Of a DNA stretch of 64,000 bases, positions 37,474 to 47,642 are shown one piece after another (the first letter of the stretch is position 1; each line of letters opens with the position of its first letter). This stretch comes from Candidatus Macondimonas diazotrophica. Its GTDB lineage: Bacteria > Pseudomonadota > Gammaproteobacteria > UBA5335. The translations under genes and the position numbers were made by a program. Where the stretch lies: the NCBI RefSeq assembly GCF_004684205.1, contig NZ_SRIO01000005.1, forward strand, positions 1 to 64,000, in the 5' to 3' direction. Under the pieces are notes generated by a model. That model was not told the origin of the DNA and made no database searches. It saw only the letters and a program-made list of their open reading frames with translations.

Positions 37474-38283
37474 TTATCCTTCTGCGCGCCCGTTATCCGG
37501 GCGCTCCTTGGGTTTGATCGAAAAGCCGTTCGGGTAGCGCATATCGACATAAGCCACGGCAGCCAGCTCGGAGCGCAACAACGGCAATACCTTGTTGATG
37601 AAGCGATTGAATGCCAACTGTGGATTCCCGGGACCCAGACGCAGTTCCACGCCGTCTTCGAGGGTGGCGCGCCAGCTACCGCGGTGATCCACGACCAACT
37701 GCCGAAGACCGGTACCCTGCGCAGACAGCTGCGACTGGAACAGCCGATAGGTATCCAGTACCCGACGCTCGGACCCCTCCGGCCCATTGAGCAACGGCAG
37801 GTCCACCTCGCCGGATTCGATCTGGAAACGCACGCCGCGCGCATCCAGCAAGCCGACCTCGCCCCAACGCGCGACCGGCCGGTACTCCCAGATGCGCACC
37901 AGCAACGCGTCGGGCCAACGGCGCCCCACCTGCACCCGAGCGACCCAGTCGAGTGACCGCAGATCTTCCAGCAGGACATCGAGGTCCACCTGCCAGAGAT
38001 GCGGTGCGCCGTGCCGACGTATGGTCTGCTCGAGGACTTCCTGCGGAACCTGCCGGAACGGCGCTTCCACCAGCACGCGACGCAAGGCGAACCAACCTTG
38101 CGCCTGCGCTTGCCATGCCAGAAAGCCGAGCATTCCGACACCCAGCGCCACGCCCACGCTGCGACCGAACCAGCGACGAAGCGTCGGCCCACCTGGCGCA
38201 ACCGCGGGGATTCGACTCGCGCGCAGACGACGCGCAGTTGGCGCCGGCGAGCGCATGCGATCGGGCGACGGAATGGCCCTCAT
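37474..38283 (-). CDS. ftsQ: Cell division protein FtsQ
   Basis: 269 aa from the ATG at 38283, which overlaps the ddlB stop in TGATG; GGAG lies eight bases upstream. The short basic cytoplasmic tail (about 35 residues) is rich in Arg. One membrane segment follows (VGVALGVGMLGFLAWQA), then a POTRA domain (FALRRVLVEAPFRQVPQEVLEQTI) and the beta domain binding FtsL/FtsB. A bitopic inner-membrane divisome scaffold. Confidence 0.92.
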   Translation of the reverse strand: MRAIPSPDRMRSPAPTARRLRASRIPAVAPGGPTLRRWFGRSVGVALGVGMLGFLAWQAQAQGWFALRRVLVEAPFRQVPQEVLEQTIRRHGAPHLWQVDLDVLLEDLRSLDWVARVQVGRRWPDALLVRIWEYRPVARWGEVGLLDARGVRFQIESGEVDLPLLNGPEGSERRVLDTYRLFQSQLSAQGTGLRQLVVDHRGSWRATLEDGVELRLGPGNPQLAFNRFINKVLPLLRSELAAVAYVDMRYPNGFSIKPKERPDNGRAEG

Positions 38284-39233
38284 CACCGTTGCTCCATGCT
38301 GGTTTCGAGGATCCGCCAGACCAGCTCCTCGAACGACAAGCCTGCTGCCCGAGCAGCCATGGGCACGAGACTGTGGTCCGTCATACCCGGCACGCTGTTC
38401 AGCTCCAGCAGCCAGGGCGCCCCAGCCCGGTCGATCATGAAATCGACGCGTCCCCAACCCCGGGCATCAAGCCCCTGGAAAGCGGCCAGTGCCAGATCAC
38501 TGAGTGCTGCCTCCCGATCGGGCATCAAGCCGCTGGGACAGTGGTAGCGCGTGCTGTCCGCGCGGTATTTCGCTTCGAAGTCATAAAACGCATGCGGCGT
38601 TTCCAGGCGAATCGATGGCAGCGCAACATCGCCCAGAATCGCAACCGTGTACTCTCCGCCCGTGATCCATCGTTCCGCCAAGACCCGATCGTCCCATTCC
38701 CGCGCACGGCGGAAGGCCGCGGCCATCTCTTCGGGCGCACTCACCTTACTCATGCCGAGACTGGACCCTTCACGCGCAGGCTTGACGATCAGCGGCAACC
38801 CGAGGCTCTCCAGTGCCTGCTGCGCATCTGGCTCGTCCACCAGGACCATGTACGGCGGAGTGGGCAGTCCTTGCGCCTGCCACAACTGTTTGGTGCGCAA
38901 TTTATCCATGCTGATCGCACAGGCCGCCACGCCGCTGCCGGTATAGGGGATCCCGGCCAGCTCCAATGCGCCCTGAATGACGCCGTCCTCGCCGCCGCGG
39001 CCATGCAGCGCGATAAACGCGCGGTCACATCGCAGCGTTGGCAGCCGCGCGAGAAAATCCGACTGCACGTCGACAGCGATCGCCGCCACCCCCGTACTGC
39101 GCAACGCCTCGAAGATGGCGGCACCGCTGCGGAGCGAAATCTCCCGCTCCCCTGAGTGCCCACCCATCAGCACGGCGACCCGCCCGAATGCTGCGGGGTC
39201 CTGGATCCGGCGACCCTCGGCATGTGCGCTCAT
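38283..39233 (-). CDS. ddlB: D-alanine--D-alanine ligase
   Basis: 316 aa from the ATG at 39233 (GGAGG five bases upstream), overlapping the murB stop as ATGA. ATP-grasp enzyme: VAVLMGGHSGEREISLRSG at the start, the central LIVKPAREGSSLGMSKV, EYTVAILGD, and the C-terminal metal and substrate motifs GWGRVDFMID and LLELNSVPGMTDHSL. It makes the D-Ala-D-Ala used by MurF in the cytoplasm. Confidence 0.95.
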   Translation of the reverse strand: MSAHAEGRRIQDPAAFGRVAVLMGGHSGEREISLRSGAAIFEALRSTGVAAIAVDVQSDFLARLPTLRCDRAFIALHGRGGEDGVIQGALELAGIPYTGSGVAACAISMDKLRTKQLWQAQGLPTPPYMVLVDEPDAQQALESLGLPLIVKPAREGSSLGMSKVSAPEEMAAAFRRAREWDDRVLAERWITGGEYTVAILGDVALPSIRLETPHAFYDFEAKYRADSTRYHCPSGLMPDREAALSDLALAAFQGLDARGWGRVDFMIDRAGAPWLLELNSVPGMTDHSLVPMAARAAGLSFEELVWRILETSMEQR

Positions 39234-40126
39234 GCGGGCCTCCCGACAATGCGTACTTCCGGCATCAGGTCCACCCCACATTCGGTGCGAACCTGCTCCT
39301 GGATCTGGACGATCAGCCGTTCGATGTCGGCTGCACGGGCATGGCCCAGATTGATAATGAAATTGGCGTGCTTGGGTGAGACCTGGGCATCGCCGATCCG
39401 CGCACCCTTCAAGCCGACAAACTCGATCAAGCGCGCAGCGTGATCACCCGGCGGATTGCGGAATACCGAACCACAGCTCGGGAGCCCCAGCGGCTGGGTA
39501 GCCGCACGACGCGCGAGCAGTTCACGGATATGCGTATGCCCGTTCGGCCCCACTGCGGGGTCGAACGCCCACTCGCCGGTGATGAACCATTCCTCAGCGG
39601 CCGGCATGACCACATGGCGATACCCGGCCTGGAATTCACTGGCGGGGCGCCAGCGCCGCTCACCCTGGCGGTCGATCGTCTCGACCCGGCTCACCTGCGT
39701 CCAAGTCTCTCCCCCGAAAGCGCCGGCATTCATCGCCAGCGCACCTCCCAGCGTCCCGGGAATGCCGGCAAAGAATGCCCCGTCGGCGAGCCGCTCGCGC
39801 TCACAAAGACGCGCCAGCTTGGCGCAGGGAACACCCGCCTGTGCCTGCACCCGGCCAGGCCCCGATCGGTGCAATCCGCCCAATCCGGGATGGGTTGCAA
39901 TCACCACCCCGTCGATGCCGCCGTCGCGCACCAGCACATTGCTGCCCAGACCAAGCCAGAACAACGGCGTTTGCGCCGGCAAAGCACTCAGGAAATCGGC
40001 CAGATCTGCGACGTCGGCCGGCTCGAAGAACAGCGCTGCCCGCCCCCCCACGCGCCAACTGGTGTGGGCCATCATGGGCTCGTTGTGACGCAGGCGCCCG
40101 CGCACCGTGTCGCGCTGTGCGTTCAT
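39230..40126 (-). CDS. murB: UDP-N-acetylenolpyruvoylglucosamine reductase
   Basis: 298 aa from the ATG at 40126 (GGGAGGG upstream), overlapping the murC stop as ATGA. FAD-binding motifs are [13 protein letters not shown] and [21 protein letters not shown]. The catalytic serine lies in [19 protein letters not shown], followed by [15 protein letters not shown]. This arrangement and the length fit the shorter type II MurB rather than the type I enzyme of E. coli. It reduces the enolpyruvyl group to lactyl, giving UDP-MurNAc. Confidence 0.95.
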   Translation of the reverse strand: MNAQRDTVRGRLRHNEPMMAHTSWRVGGRAALFFEPADVADLADFLSALPAQTPLFWLGLGSNVLVRDGGIDGVVIATHPGLGGLHRSGPGRVQAQAGVPCAKLARLCERERLADGAFFAGIPGTLGGALAMNAGAFGGETWTQVSRVETIDRQGERRWRPASEFQAGYRHVVMPAAEEWFITGEWAFDPAVGPNGHTHIRELLARRAATQPLGLPSCGSVFRNPPGDHAARLIEFVGLKGARIGDAQVSPKHANFIINLGHARAADIERLIVQIQEQVRTECGVDLMPEVRIVGRPA

Positions 40127-41556
40127 GATCGACCCTCCCAGCGGCGGCACAGCCTGCCCGGCAACGCACCGATGTCGCCAGCGCCCAGAGTCAGCACCAC
40201 ATCTCCGGGCTGCAGCAGGCCTTCCAATGCCTCGGGCAGGGCCTCGACCGTCGGCACGAACACCGGCTCCAGTCGACCGTGCGCCCGGGTGGCCCGTGCC
40301 AGGGTGCGTCCGTCGGCCTGGGCAATGGGCGCTTCGCCCGCTGCGTAGACGTCGGTCAGCAGCAATACATCGGCTTTCGACAGCACCCGCGCGAAATCTT
40401 CCAATAGATCCCGGGTGCGGCTGTAGCGATGCGGCTGAAACGCCACCACAAGCCGTCGCTGTGGCCAGGTTTCGCGCGCCGCCGCCAGTGTCGCCTCGAC
40501 CTCGGTGGGGTGATGCCCGTAGTCGTCGACCAGATCGATCGAGCCGGCCGGACTCTCAATCACCCCATAGCGCTGGAAACGCCGCCCGATCCCCTGGAAG
40601 TGTTCCAGGGCCTGCGCCATGGCCGCAGGCGCCACTCCCAGTTCGTGACCCACGGCCAGCGCGGCCAATGCGTTCTGGATATTGTGTCGGCCGGGCAGAT
40701 TCAGGGTCAGGGCATGCTCGGTCCCGTCGCCAAAAGCAATCTCCAGATGATTGCGGCCGGCTTGCGGATGCGCGACGCGTACCCGGACATCGGCATCCTC
40801 CGCAAAGCCATAGGTCAGAATCGGTCGGCCGATATCGGTGCGCATTGCGGTGAGCACGGGATCGTCCGCGCAAATCACGGCCAGCCCGTAGAACGGAAGA
40901 TTGTGCAGAAACTCCAGGAACGTCTGGCGCAACCGGTCAAAATCGCCGCCATAGGTATCGAGATGGTCGGCATCGATATTGGTGACGACCGCGATCATGG
41001 GCTGCAGATGCATGAACGATGCGTCGCTTTCGTCCGCCTCGGCCACCAGGTAAGGCCCCGTCCCCAATCGCGCGTGTGTTCCCGCCTGGTTCAGCCGTCC
41101 GCCGATCACGAACGTGGGATCCAGGCCACCATCGGCCAACACGCTGGCGATCAGGCTGGTGGTGGTGGTCTTGCCATGTGTCCCGGCCACGGCAATGCCA
41201 TAGCGAAAGCGCATCAGTTCGGCGAGCATCTGCGCGCGCGGGATCACGGGAATGCCCTGGGTCCGGGCCGCAACAACCTCGGGGTTCTCGGTGCCGATCG
41301 CGCTCGAAATCACCACCACATCCGCGCCGGCAATTCGATCAGCGCCATGTCCCAATGTCACCGCCGCACCCAAGGTCGCCAAGCGCTGAAGTGCGGCGCT
41401 GTCCCGCATATCCGAGCCGGAAACCTGATAGCCCAAATTCAGCAGCACTTCCGCGATGCCGGCCATGCCGACACCCCCCATGCCCACGAAGTGAATGCGC
41501 CGTACCCGCCGCATCCAGGCCTGTTGCAACAAGGCGGCCGGCAATACGCTGCTCAT
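40123..41556 (-). CDS. murC: UDP-N-acetylmuramate--L-alanine ligase
   Basis: 477 aa; the ATG at 41556 overlaps the murG stop in ATGA. The N-terminal Rossmann domain begins [23 protein letters not shown]. The ATP loop is [17 protein letters not shown], and the C-terminal ligase domain has [17 protein letters not shown] and [12 protein letters not shown]. It adds L-Ala to UDP-MurNAc, the first peptide-stem step. Confidence 0.96.
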   Translation of the reverse strand: MSSVLPAALLQQAWMRRVRRIHFVGMGGVGMAGIAEVLLNLGYQVSGSDMRDSAALQRLATLGAAVTLGHGADRIAGADVVVISSAIGTENPEVVAARTQGIPVIPRAQMLAELMRFRYGIAVAGTHGKTTTTSLIASVLADGGLDPTFVIGGRLNQAGTHARLGTGPYLVAEADESDASFMHLQPMIAVVTNIDADHLDTYGGDFDRLRQTFLEFLHNLPFYGLAVICADDPVLTAMRTDIGRPILTYGFAEDADVRVRVAHPQAGRNHLEIAFGDGTEHALTLNLPGRHNIQNALAALAVGHELGVAPAAMAQALEHFQGIGRRFQRYGVIESPAGSIDLVDDYGHHPTEVEATLAAARETWPQRRLVVAFQPHRYSRTRDLLEDFARVLSKADVLLLTDVYAAGEAPIAQADGRTLARATRAHGRLEPVFVPTVEALPEALEGLLQPGDVVLTLGAGDIGALPGRLCRRWEGRS

Positions 41557-42629
41557 GCCATGCCCCCTTCGGCGCGCAACACGGCCGCCACCGTGGCGGT
41601 TGCATCCCCGCGGGCCAGCTCACGCGCCCGCACGGCCATCTCGCCCAGGCGCTGCCGGTCGGCCAGAAGGGCGCCCAGTGTTTCGGCAAGCGTCGTGTCG
41701 GTCAGCGTGTCCTGGGGCTGCAGGACGGCGGCGCCAGCGCTGACCAGGTATTCGGCATTGCGGGTCTGGTGATCGTCCACGGCGTGGGGATAGGGCACGA
41801 GGATGGAACCCACTCCGGCGGCGGCCACTTCCGCCAGTGTCAACGCCCCCGCGCGGCAGACCAGCAGATCGGCCCAGGCATAGCTCGCTGCCATGTCGTC
41901 GATGAAGGCGTGAACGTCCGCCGGTACACCCAGACGCGCATAGGTCTCGCGCGTGGACGCCTCATCCCGGTTGCCGGTCTGGTGAATCACCTGGACGGGG
42001 ATTTTCCGGGACACTTGTGCAAGCGCCTCGGGAACCCGTTGATTCAGCGCGCGGGCGCCCTGACTCCCACCCAGCACCAAGACCCGCATCGCGCCTTCGC
42101 GACCGGCAAAACGGACCTCGGGCGTCGGTAGCGCCGCGATGGCCGGGCGCACCGGATTGCCCACCAACTCTGCACCGGGCAACGCATTGGGATACGCTGC
42201 CAAGGTCCGTCGCGCAAACCGCGACAGCAGCCGATTGGTCCATCCTGCCACGGCGTTTTGTTCATGGACCACCAATGGTCGCCGCAGCAGCCATGCCGCG
42301 AGACCACCGGGACCGGCGGCGAATCCACCCATACCGAGCACCACGCGGGGACGCAGCCGCATCATCACCCCGAGCGCTTCGGCCACCGCCAGCAACAGGC
42401 GCACCGGCATCAGCAACCAGGTCAGTGCACCCTTGCCGCGCAATCCGCGAATATGCAGACCATGGAACGGAATGCCATCAGCTGCCACGACCCGTTCTTC
42501 CATGCCGCCGTGGCTGCCCAGCCACGCGACGGCAATACCCGCGCGACGCAGATCACGTGCCACGGCCAATGCCGGGAAGACATGCCCCCCCGTACCACCC
42601 GCCATGATGAGGACGACTTCGCTGCTCAT
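41553..42629 (-). CDS. murG: Lipid II synthase (UDP-GlcNAc transferase)
   Basis: 358 aa from the ATG at 42629, overlapping the ftsW stop as ATGA. GT28 enzyme with the N-terminal glycine loop [36 protein letters not shown], the second glycine loop [13 protein letters not shown], and the donor-binding [25 protein letters not shown] region. A peripheral enzyme of the inner membrane's cytoplasmic face. It adds GlcNAc to lipid I. Confidence 0.96.
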   Translation of the reverse strand: MSSEVVLIMAGGTGGHVFPALAVARDLRRAGIAVAWLGSHGGMEERVVAADGIPFHGLHIRGLRGKGALTWLLMPVRLLLAVAEALGVMMRLRPRVVLGMGGFAAGPGGLAAWLLRRPLVVHEQNAVAGWTNRLLSRFARRTLAAYPNALPGAELVGNPVRPAIAALPTPEVRFAGREGAMRVLVLGGSQGARALNQRVPEALAQVSRKIPVQVIHQTGNRDEASTRETYARLGVPADVHAFIDDMAASYAWADLLVCRAGALTLAEVAAAGVGSILVPYPHAVDDHQTRNAEYLVSAGAAVLQPQDTLTDTTLAETLGALLADRQRLGEMAVRARELARGDATATVAAVLRAEGGMA

Positions 42630-43813
42630 GATTTTCGCCCCGGCTTCCGGGTCTGCACGGGTGGATCGGCATTTTCGATCCCGATCCGCAAGATGAGCCC
42701 GATGATCGTGCACACCACCAGCAAGCTGCTGCCGCCGTAACTCATGAGCGGCAGCGTCAAGCCTTTGGTGGGCAGCAAGCCCATGTTCACGCCGATATTG
42801 ATAAACGCCTGACTGGTCAGCCACACGCTCAAGCCAACGGCAAGATAGGCACCGAACCAGCGACCGGACCGAGCCGCCGCATCGGCGATGCGCAGGCTGC
42901 GCCAGAACACCAGGGCATAGAGCATCACCACACTGAGCGATCCCACCAGTCCCAGTTCTTCGGCCAGAATGGCGAACAGAAAGTCGGTATGCGCCTCGGG
43001 CAGGTAGAACATCTTCTGGACGCTGCCACCAAGCCCCAGGCCGAACCAATGCCCGGATCCGATCGCCATCAATGACTGCGTGAGCTGAAAGCCGGTATTG
43101 AAAGGATCTGCCCAGGGATCCATGAAGCCGGTCAGCCGTGCTAGCCGATAGGGCGACAAGGCTATCAGCAAGTACAACGACCCCATGCCCATGAACAACA
43201 AAAGAACGAACGGCAGCATCGGCGCACCGGCCACCCAGAGCATGGCCATGACCGCCAGTGCCAGGACCACGGCTGCGCCCAGATCCGGTTCGGCCAGCAG
43301 CAAGAGCCCCGCGGCGGCCAGCAGCGCCATCACCTTCCCCACGCCGAAGAACGTGTCACGCACCTCCACCTGCCGACGCACCAAGAACCCGGCCAGAAAT
43401 ATCAGCAGGCCCAGACGCGCCGGCTCGGAGACCTGAATGCGGATCACAAACAGATCCAGCCAGCGGGCGCTGCCATTGACCACCTTGCCGACGCCGGGGA
43501 TCAGCACGACGATCAGCAACACAAAGCTGACCGCCATCAGCGTAAAGCCCAGCTGCTGCAGCCTCGCCAACGGCATCTTCAGTGCTGCGGCGGCGATCGC
43601 CACGCCGAACACCGCATAGACCAGTTGGCGCCGCAGGAAGCGGAAGGGGTCATCGAAGCGATGATCCGCCAGCGGCATGGAAGCCGATGCCACCATGATC
43701 AGCCCCAGCATCAACAGCCCGATCGCAGCGAGCGCAAGCGGTGCGTCGACACGTGCCACCAGCGTCCGCCAATCATGGCGAGTCTTGGCGCGAGGCAGGG
43801 TGACGGCACTCAT
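42626..43813 (-). CDS. ftsW: Septal peptidoglycan polymerase FtsW
   Basis: 395 aa from the ATG at 43813, overlapping the murD stop as ATGA. SEDS family with about ten membrane segments. Characteristic stretches are DPWADPFNTGFQLTQSLMAIGSGHWFGLGLGGSVQK, the catalytic-loop region AHTDFLFAILAEELG, and LLPTKGLTLPLMSYGGSSLL. It polymerises lipid II at the septum together with FtsI. Confidence 0.96.
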   Translation of the reverse strand: MSAVTLPRAKTRHDWRTLVARVDAPLALAAIGLLMLGLIMVASASMPLADHRFDDPFRFLRRQLVYAVFGVAIAAAALKMPLARLQQLGFTLMAVSFVLLIVVLIPGVGKVVNGSARWLDLFVIRIQVSEPARLGLLIFLAGFLVRRQVEVRDTFFGVGKVMALLAAAGLLLLAEPDLGAAVVLALAVMAMLWVAGAPMLPFVLLLFMGMGSLYLLIALSPYRLARLTGFMDPWADPFNTGFQLTQSLMAIGSGHWFGLGLGGSVQKMFYLPEAHTDFLFAILAEELGLVGSLSVVMLYALVFWRSLRIADAAARSGRWFGAYLAVGLSVWLTSQAFINIGVNMGLLPTKGLTLPLMSYGGSSLLVVCTIIGLILRIGIENADPPVQTRKPGRKS

Positions 43814-45171
43814 GCGCCCAACTCCCGGACAGCCGCGGCGAAGGCCTCGCCCCGGTGGTGGTAGTTTCGAAACATGTCGAGGCTGGCGCATGCGGGCGAC
43901 AGCAGCACGGCATCCCCGGGACGCGCTTGATTTGCCGCCAGTCGCACGGCTTCATCCATATCGCCGGCACGCAGCAGTGTCGTGGCGCCATCCAGGGCAG
44001 ATGCCAGCTGGTCAGCATCCTCGCCCATCAGAACGGCCGCGCGCACCTTGCCTGCCACCCACGGCCGCAGCGCGGAGAAATCCTGCCCCTTGCCCTGCCC
44101 ACCGGCAATCAGCACCAGCGGCCCCGGAACCCCCCGCAGGGCGGCCACTGTCGCGCCCACGTTGGTTCCCTTGGAGTCATCGATGAACCGCACCCCCCCG
44201 ATTTCCATCAGCAGCTGTGTGCGATGCGGCAATCCCTGAAACCGCCGCAAGGCGTCCAGACAGGCCGCTCTCGGCAATGCGAGTGCATCGGCCATCGCCA
44301 GCGCGGCCAAAGCATTGGCCTGGTGGTGCTCACCAACCAGCGCCAGTTCCGATACCGGCAGCAGCCGGTCATCCCCTGCGGCCAGCCAGCGACGATCACT
44401 GTGCCTGACGACGCGATAGTGGCTTTGTTCCTCGCTGGCCAGACCAAACCAACGCACGGGAACGCCTGGCGACGCCATGGCCACGACCGCGGGATCCTCG
44501 ACGTTCAGCACGCGGACCGGCACCTCGCGGTCCGGCGCCGCATTGAAAATGCGCGCCTTGCATGCGGCGTATCCGGCCAGCGAACCATGGCGGTCGATGT
44601 GATCTTCCGAAAGGTTAAGGACTGCTGCGACCCGGGCGTTCAGCACGTCGGTGGTTTCGAGCTGGAAGCTGGACAGCTCCAGCACGTACAGATCGCGGTC
44701 ATCGGCGAGCAGATCCAGCGCCGGCTCGCCCAAATTCCCACCCACGCCGACCCGCAAGCCGGCCAAGCGCGCCATTTCCCCGAGCAACGTGGTGACCGTG
44801 CTCTTGCCGTTGGAGCCGGTGATGGCGGCGATCGGCGCACCGGCAGCGCGGGCAAACAACGCGATATCGCCTTCCACCCGGGCGCCGCGGGCCCGCGCCT
44901 CGCGCAGTGCGGGTTCCTGTGGCGCCACCCCCGGCGACACCACGATATGCCGGGCGCCCGCGAAAACGTCCGGTGAAAAGGGCCCGAAATGCACTGGCGC
45001 ATCTGGACAGATCTCGTGCAACGCCGCTTGATGTGGCGGCGCTGGGCGACTGTCCACGACCCGGAACGGCTGACCCAGCCGCTTGAGGTATCGCGCAACG
45101 GACAGGCCGGTCACCCCCAGGCCCACCACGACGGTGGGGGGAACAGCAGCGGAGACAGCGCAAGCAGTCAT
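43810..45171 (-). CDS. murD: UDP-N-acetylmuramoylalanine--D-glutamate ligase
   Basis: 453 aa. ATG at 45171, directly preceded by GGAGGAGGT. Starts VVVGLGVTGLSVARYL. The ATP loop is AITGSNGKSTVTTLLGEM, and the later motifs are LNLSEDHIDRHGS and FIDDSKGTNVGATVAAL. It adds D-Glu to UDP-MurNAc-L-Ala. Ten bases separate it from mraY. Confidence 0.96.
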   Translation of the reverse strand: MTACAVSAAVPPTVVVGLGVTGLSVARYLKRLGQPFRVVDSRPAPPHQAALHEICPDAPVHFGPFSPDVFAGARHIVVSPGVAPQEPALREARARGARVEGDIALFARAAGAPIAAITGSNGKSTVTTLLGEMARLAGLRVGVGGNLGEPALDLLADDRDLYVLELSSFQLETTDVLNARVAAVLNLSEDHIDRHGSLAGYAACKARIFNAAPDREVPVRVLNVEDPAVVAMASPGVPVRWFGLASEEQSHYRVVRHSDRRWLAAGDDRLLPVSELALVGEHHQANALAALAMADALALPRAACLDALRRFQGLPHRTQLLMEIGGVRFIDDSKGTNVGATVAALRGVPGPLVLIAGGQGKGQDFSALRPWVAGKVRAAVLMGEDADQLASALDGATTLLRAGDMDEAVRLAANQARPGDAVLLSPACASLDMFRNYHHRGEAFAAAVRELGA

Positions 45172-45181
45172 ACCTCCTCCC

Positions 45182-46264
45182 TCACCGCAGCTTCAACGAC
45201 GACAAGCCGATCAGCACCAGAATCACGGTGATGATCCAGAAGCGGACGATAACCCGTGGTTCCGGCCAGCCCATTAACTCGAAGTGGTGGTGAATCGGCG
45301 CCATGCGGAAAATGCGCCGGCCGGTGAGCTTGAACGAAGCCACCTGCAACATCACCGAGATGGTTTCGGCGACGAACACTGCACCCATGATGCCGAGCAC
45401 GATCTCCTGCCGGACCACAACCGCCATAGTCCCCAACGCCGCGCCCAGCGCCAACGCACCGACATCCCCCATGAACACCATGGCGGGGTAGGTGTTGAAC
45501 CAGAGAAACGCCAGTCCGGCGCCCCCGATGGCCGCGCAGAAGATGAGCATTTCCCCCGCGCCCGGAACGTGCGGGATGCCGAGGTAGCTGGCGAACTGGG
45601 CATGGCCGCCAACATAGGCGAATACCCCAAGTCCCGCGGCGACCAGTACCGTGGGCATGATGGCCAGCCCATCGAGACCGTCGGTGAGATTCACCGCGTT
45701 GCTGGCACCGACGATGACGAAATAGGCAAAGGGGACGAATGCCCAGCCCATCGCCCAGGCGACATCCTTGAAGAACGGAACGATCAGCGTGGTCTCGGCG
45801 GGGACATTGGCCGTCAGGTAGAGAGTCATTGCAGCGCCCAGACCGATCAGCGACTGGCCGAGGTACTTCTGCCGCGCGCTCAATCCGTTGCTCGAACGGC
45901 GGTAGATCTTCAGATAGTCATCCAGCCAGCCGACCATGCCGAACAGCAGCGTGGTCAACAGCGCGATCCAGATGTAACGGTTGCCCAGATCGGCCCACAG
46001 CAGGGTGCTCGATGCGATGCTCAGCAAGATCAGTGCCCCGCCCATGGTCGGCGTGCCGGCTTTGGACAGGTGCGACTGGGGTCCATCACTGCGAATCTGT
46101 TGGCCGAGCTGCCGCTGTGCCAGATGCGCAATGAGCACGGGCCCGAGCAACAACCCCAGCCCCAGCGCGGTTAGCATGCCCATGATGGCGCGCAGCGTAA
46201 TGTAGCTGAAGGCATGAAAGCCGCTGTGATAGGCCACCAGTTGCTGAGTCAGCCAGTACAACAC
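45182..46264 (-). CDS. mraY: Phospho-N-acetylmuramoyl-pentapeptide transferase
   Basis: 360 aa, ten membrane segments. Active-site loops are [10 protein letters not shown] (aspartate pair), [16 protein letters not shown] and the histidine-rich [14 protein letters not shown]. It transfers phospho-MurNAc-pentapeptide to undecaprenyl phosphate, making lipid I. One base separates it from murF. Confidence 0.97.
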   Translation of the reverse strand: MLYWLTQQLVAYHSGFHAFSYITLRAIMGMLTALGLGLLLGPVLIAHLAQRQLGQQIRSDGPQSHLSKAGTPTMGGALILLSIASSTLLWADLGNRYIWIALLTTLLFGMVGWLDDYLKIYRRSSNGLSARQKYLGQSLIGLGAAMTLYLTANVPAETTLIVPFFKDVAWAMGWAFVPFAYFVIVGASNAVNLTDGLDGLAIMPTVLVAAGLGVFAYVGGHAQFASYLGIPHVPGAGEMLIFCAAIGGAGLAFLWFNTYPAMVFMGDVGALALGAALGTMAVVVRQEIVLGIMGAVFVAETISVMLQVASFKLTGRRIFRMAPIHHHFELMGWPEPRVIVRFWIITVILVLIGLSSLKLR

Positions 46265-46265
46265 G

Positions 46266-47642
46266 TCAGTCTTCCTGTCTCAGGGCGGCAACCACCCGTT
46301 CCATGGCCATGTAGCGCGATCCTTTGACAAGCAGCGTCAGCGTTGCGGCGGAACGCTTCAGTTCCTGGGAAAGACATGCGATCAGCTCGTCTTGGTCGGC
46401 AAAATGCCGACCCCCGCCCCCAAACGCATCGACGGCCGCGGCGCTGAGCGATCCCAAGGCATAGAGCCGGTCAATCCCCTGCGCGCGAGCACGGGCACCC
46501 ATCTCGCCATGCAGGGCGGCCGCCTCGGCACCGAGTTCTCCCATATCGCCCATCACGAGCCAGCGTTCACCAGTCATTTCAGCCAATACATCGATCGCTG
46601 CGGCCATCGAGGTGGGATTGGCGTTATAGGTATCGTCAATTACCCGAACACCGTCCGAACCGATGAGCCAGTTCAGCCGACCGGGGGCCGGACGCGCCGC
46701 CCTCAGGCCGGTTGCGATAGTCTCGATGGGCAATCCCAGCGCTTCCCCCACGGCTGCCGCAGCCAAAGCATTGCGCACGTTGTGCCGCCCCGGAAAACCC
46801 AGGCGCACCGGCGCCTCGCCCGTGGGGGTTACGAGCGTGAACGCCTGCGACAGACTGGCCGCATCGATGACCACCCGACATGCTGCGGGATCGGTTCGCA
46901 CCGCAGCCTCGGGCGCGAGACCGAAGTACACCACGCGTCCCTTAGCCAGCCCGGCCCAATACGCTGCAAAACGGTCATCGCCGTTGATCACCGCAACGCC
47001 CTGCGCGGACAGCCCCGCAATCAGTTCACCCTTGGCACGGGCAACACCCTCCAATGAACCAAAGCCTTCCAGGTGCGCCCGCCCGGCCTGCGTGATGAGC
47101 CCGACATCGGGGCGGACCCATTCGGTCAACTGGGCGATTTCGCCCGCATGATTGGCGCCGAGCTCGAACACCGCCGCGACATGCCGCTGCGGATCCAAGC
47201 CCAGCAGACTCAAGGGCACACCCAATGCGTTGTTGTAGTTCCCCGGGGTGGCCCAAACCTCGCCTTGGACGCCGAGAATGCTGGCGACCATTTCCTTCAC
47301 GGTGGTTTTGCCATTGCTACCCGTCAGCGCCACCACCGGCCCCTTGAATGCGGCGCGCCAGTCAAGGGCCAGCGTCACCAACGCTGAGTGACCGTCAGGC
47401 ACCACCAACTGCGGCAAATCGACCGTAGGATCCAGACGCATCACCACCGCGCCGGCCGCACCAGCCGCGCGGGCGTCGGCCAGAAAGGCATGGCCATCGA
47501 CTCGGCTGCCGGGCAATGCCACGAACAGGGCGCCCGGCACGAGGCGGCGCGTATCGATGGCCACACCAGCGAACGATCCGCCGGTGCCGTGCTGTTCTGC
47601 ACCCAAGCGCTCGGCAATTGCACCCAGTTCACCCCGAATCAC
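46266..47642 (-). CDS. murF: UDP-MurNAc-tripeptide--D-alanyl-D-alanine ligase
   Basis: 458 aa. GTG start at 47642 within a GTGA overlap with the murE stop. Motifs are the N-terminal [23 protein letters not shown] loop [40 protein letters not shown], and [20 protein letters not shown]. It adds D-Ala-D-Ala from Ddl, completing the pentapeptide. Confidence 0.96.
   Translation of the reverse strand: MIRGELGAIAERLGAEQHGTGGSFAGVAIDTRRLVPGALFVALPGSRVDGHAFLADARAAGAAGAVVMRLDPTVDLPQLVVPDGHSALVTLALDWRAAFKGPVVALTGSNGKTTVKEMVASILGVQGEVWATPGNYNNALGVPLSLLGLDPQRHVAAVFELGANHAGEIAQLTEWVRPDVGLITQAGRAHLEGFGSLEGVARAKGELIAGLSAQGVAVINGDDRFAAYWAGLAKGRVVYFGLAPEAAVRTDPAACRVVIDAASLSQAFTLVTPTGEAPVRLGFPGRHNVRNALAAAAVGEALGLPIETIATGLRAARPAPGRLNWLIGSDGVRVIDDTYNANPTSMAAAIDVLAEMTGERWLVMGDMGELGAEAAALHGEMGARARAQGIDRLYALGSLSAAAVDAFGGGGRHFADQDELIACLSQELKRSAATLTLLVKGSRYMAMERVVAALRQED

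Noticed and set aside
37953-39155. 400-codon frame opposite ftsQ/ddlB
   Set aside because: Antisense to two essential genes and without any recognisable domain.
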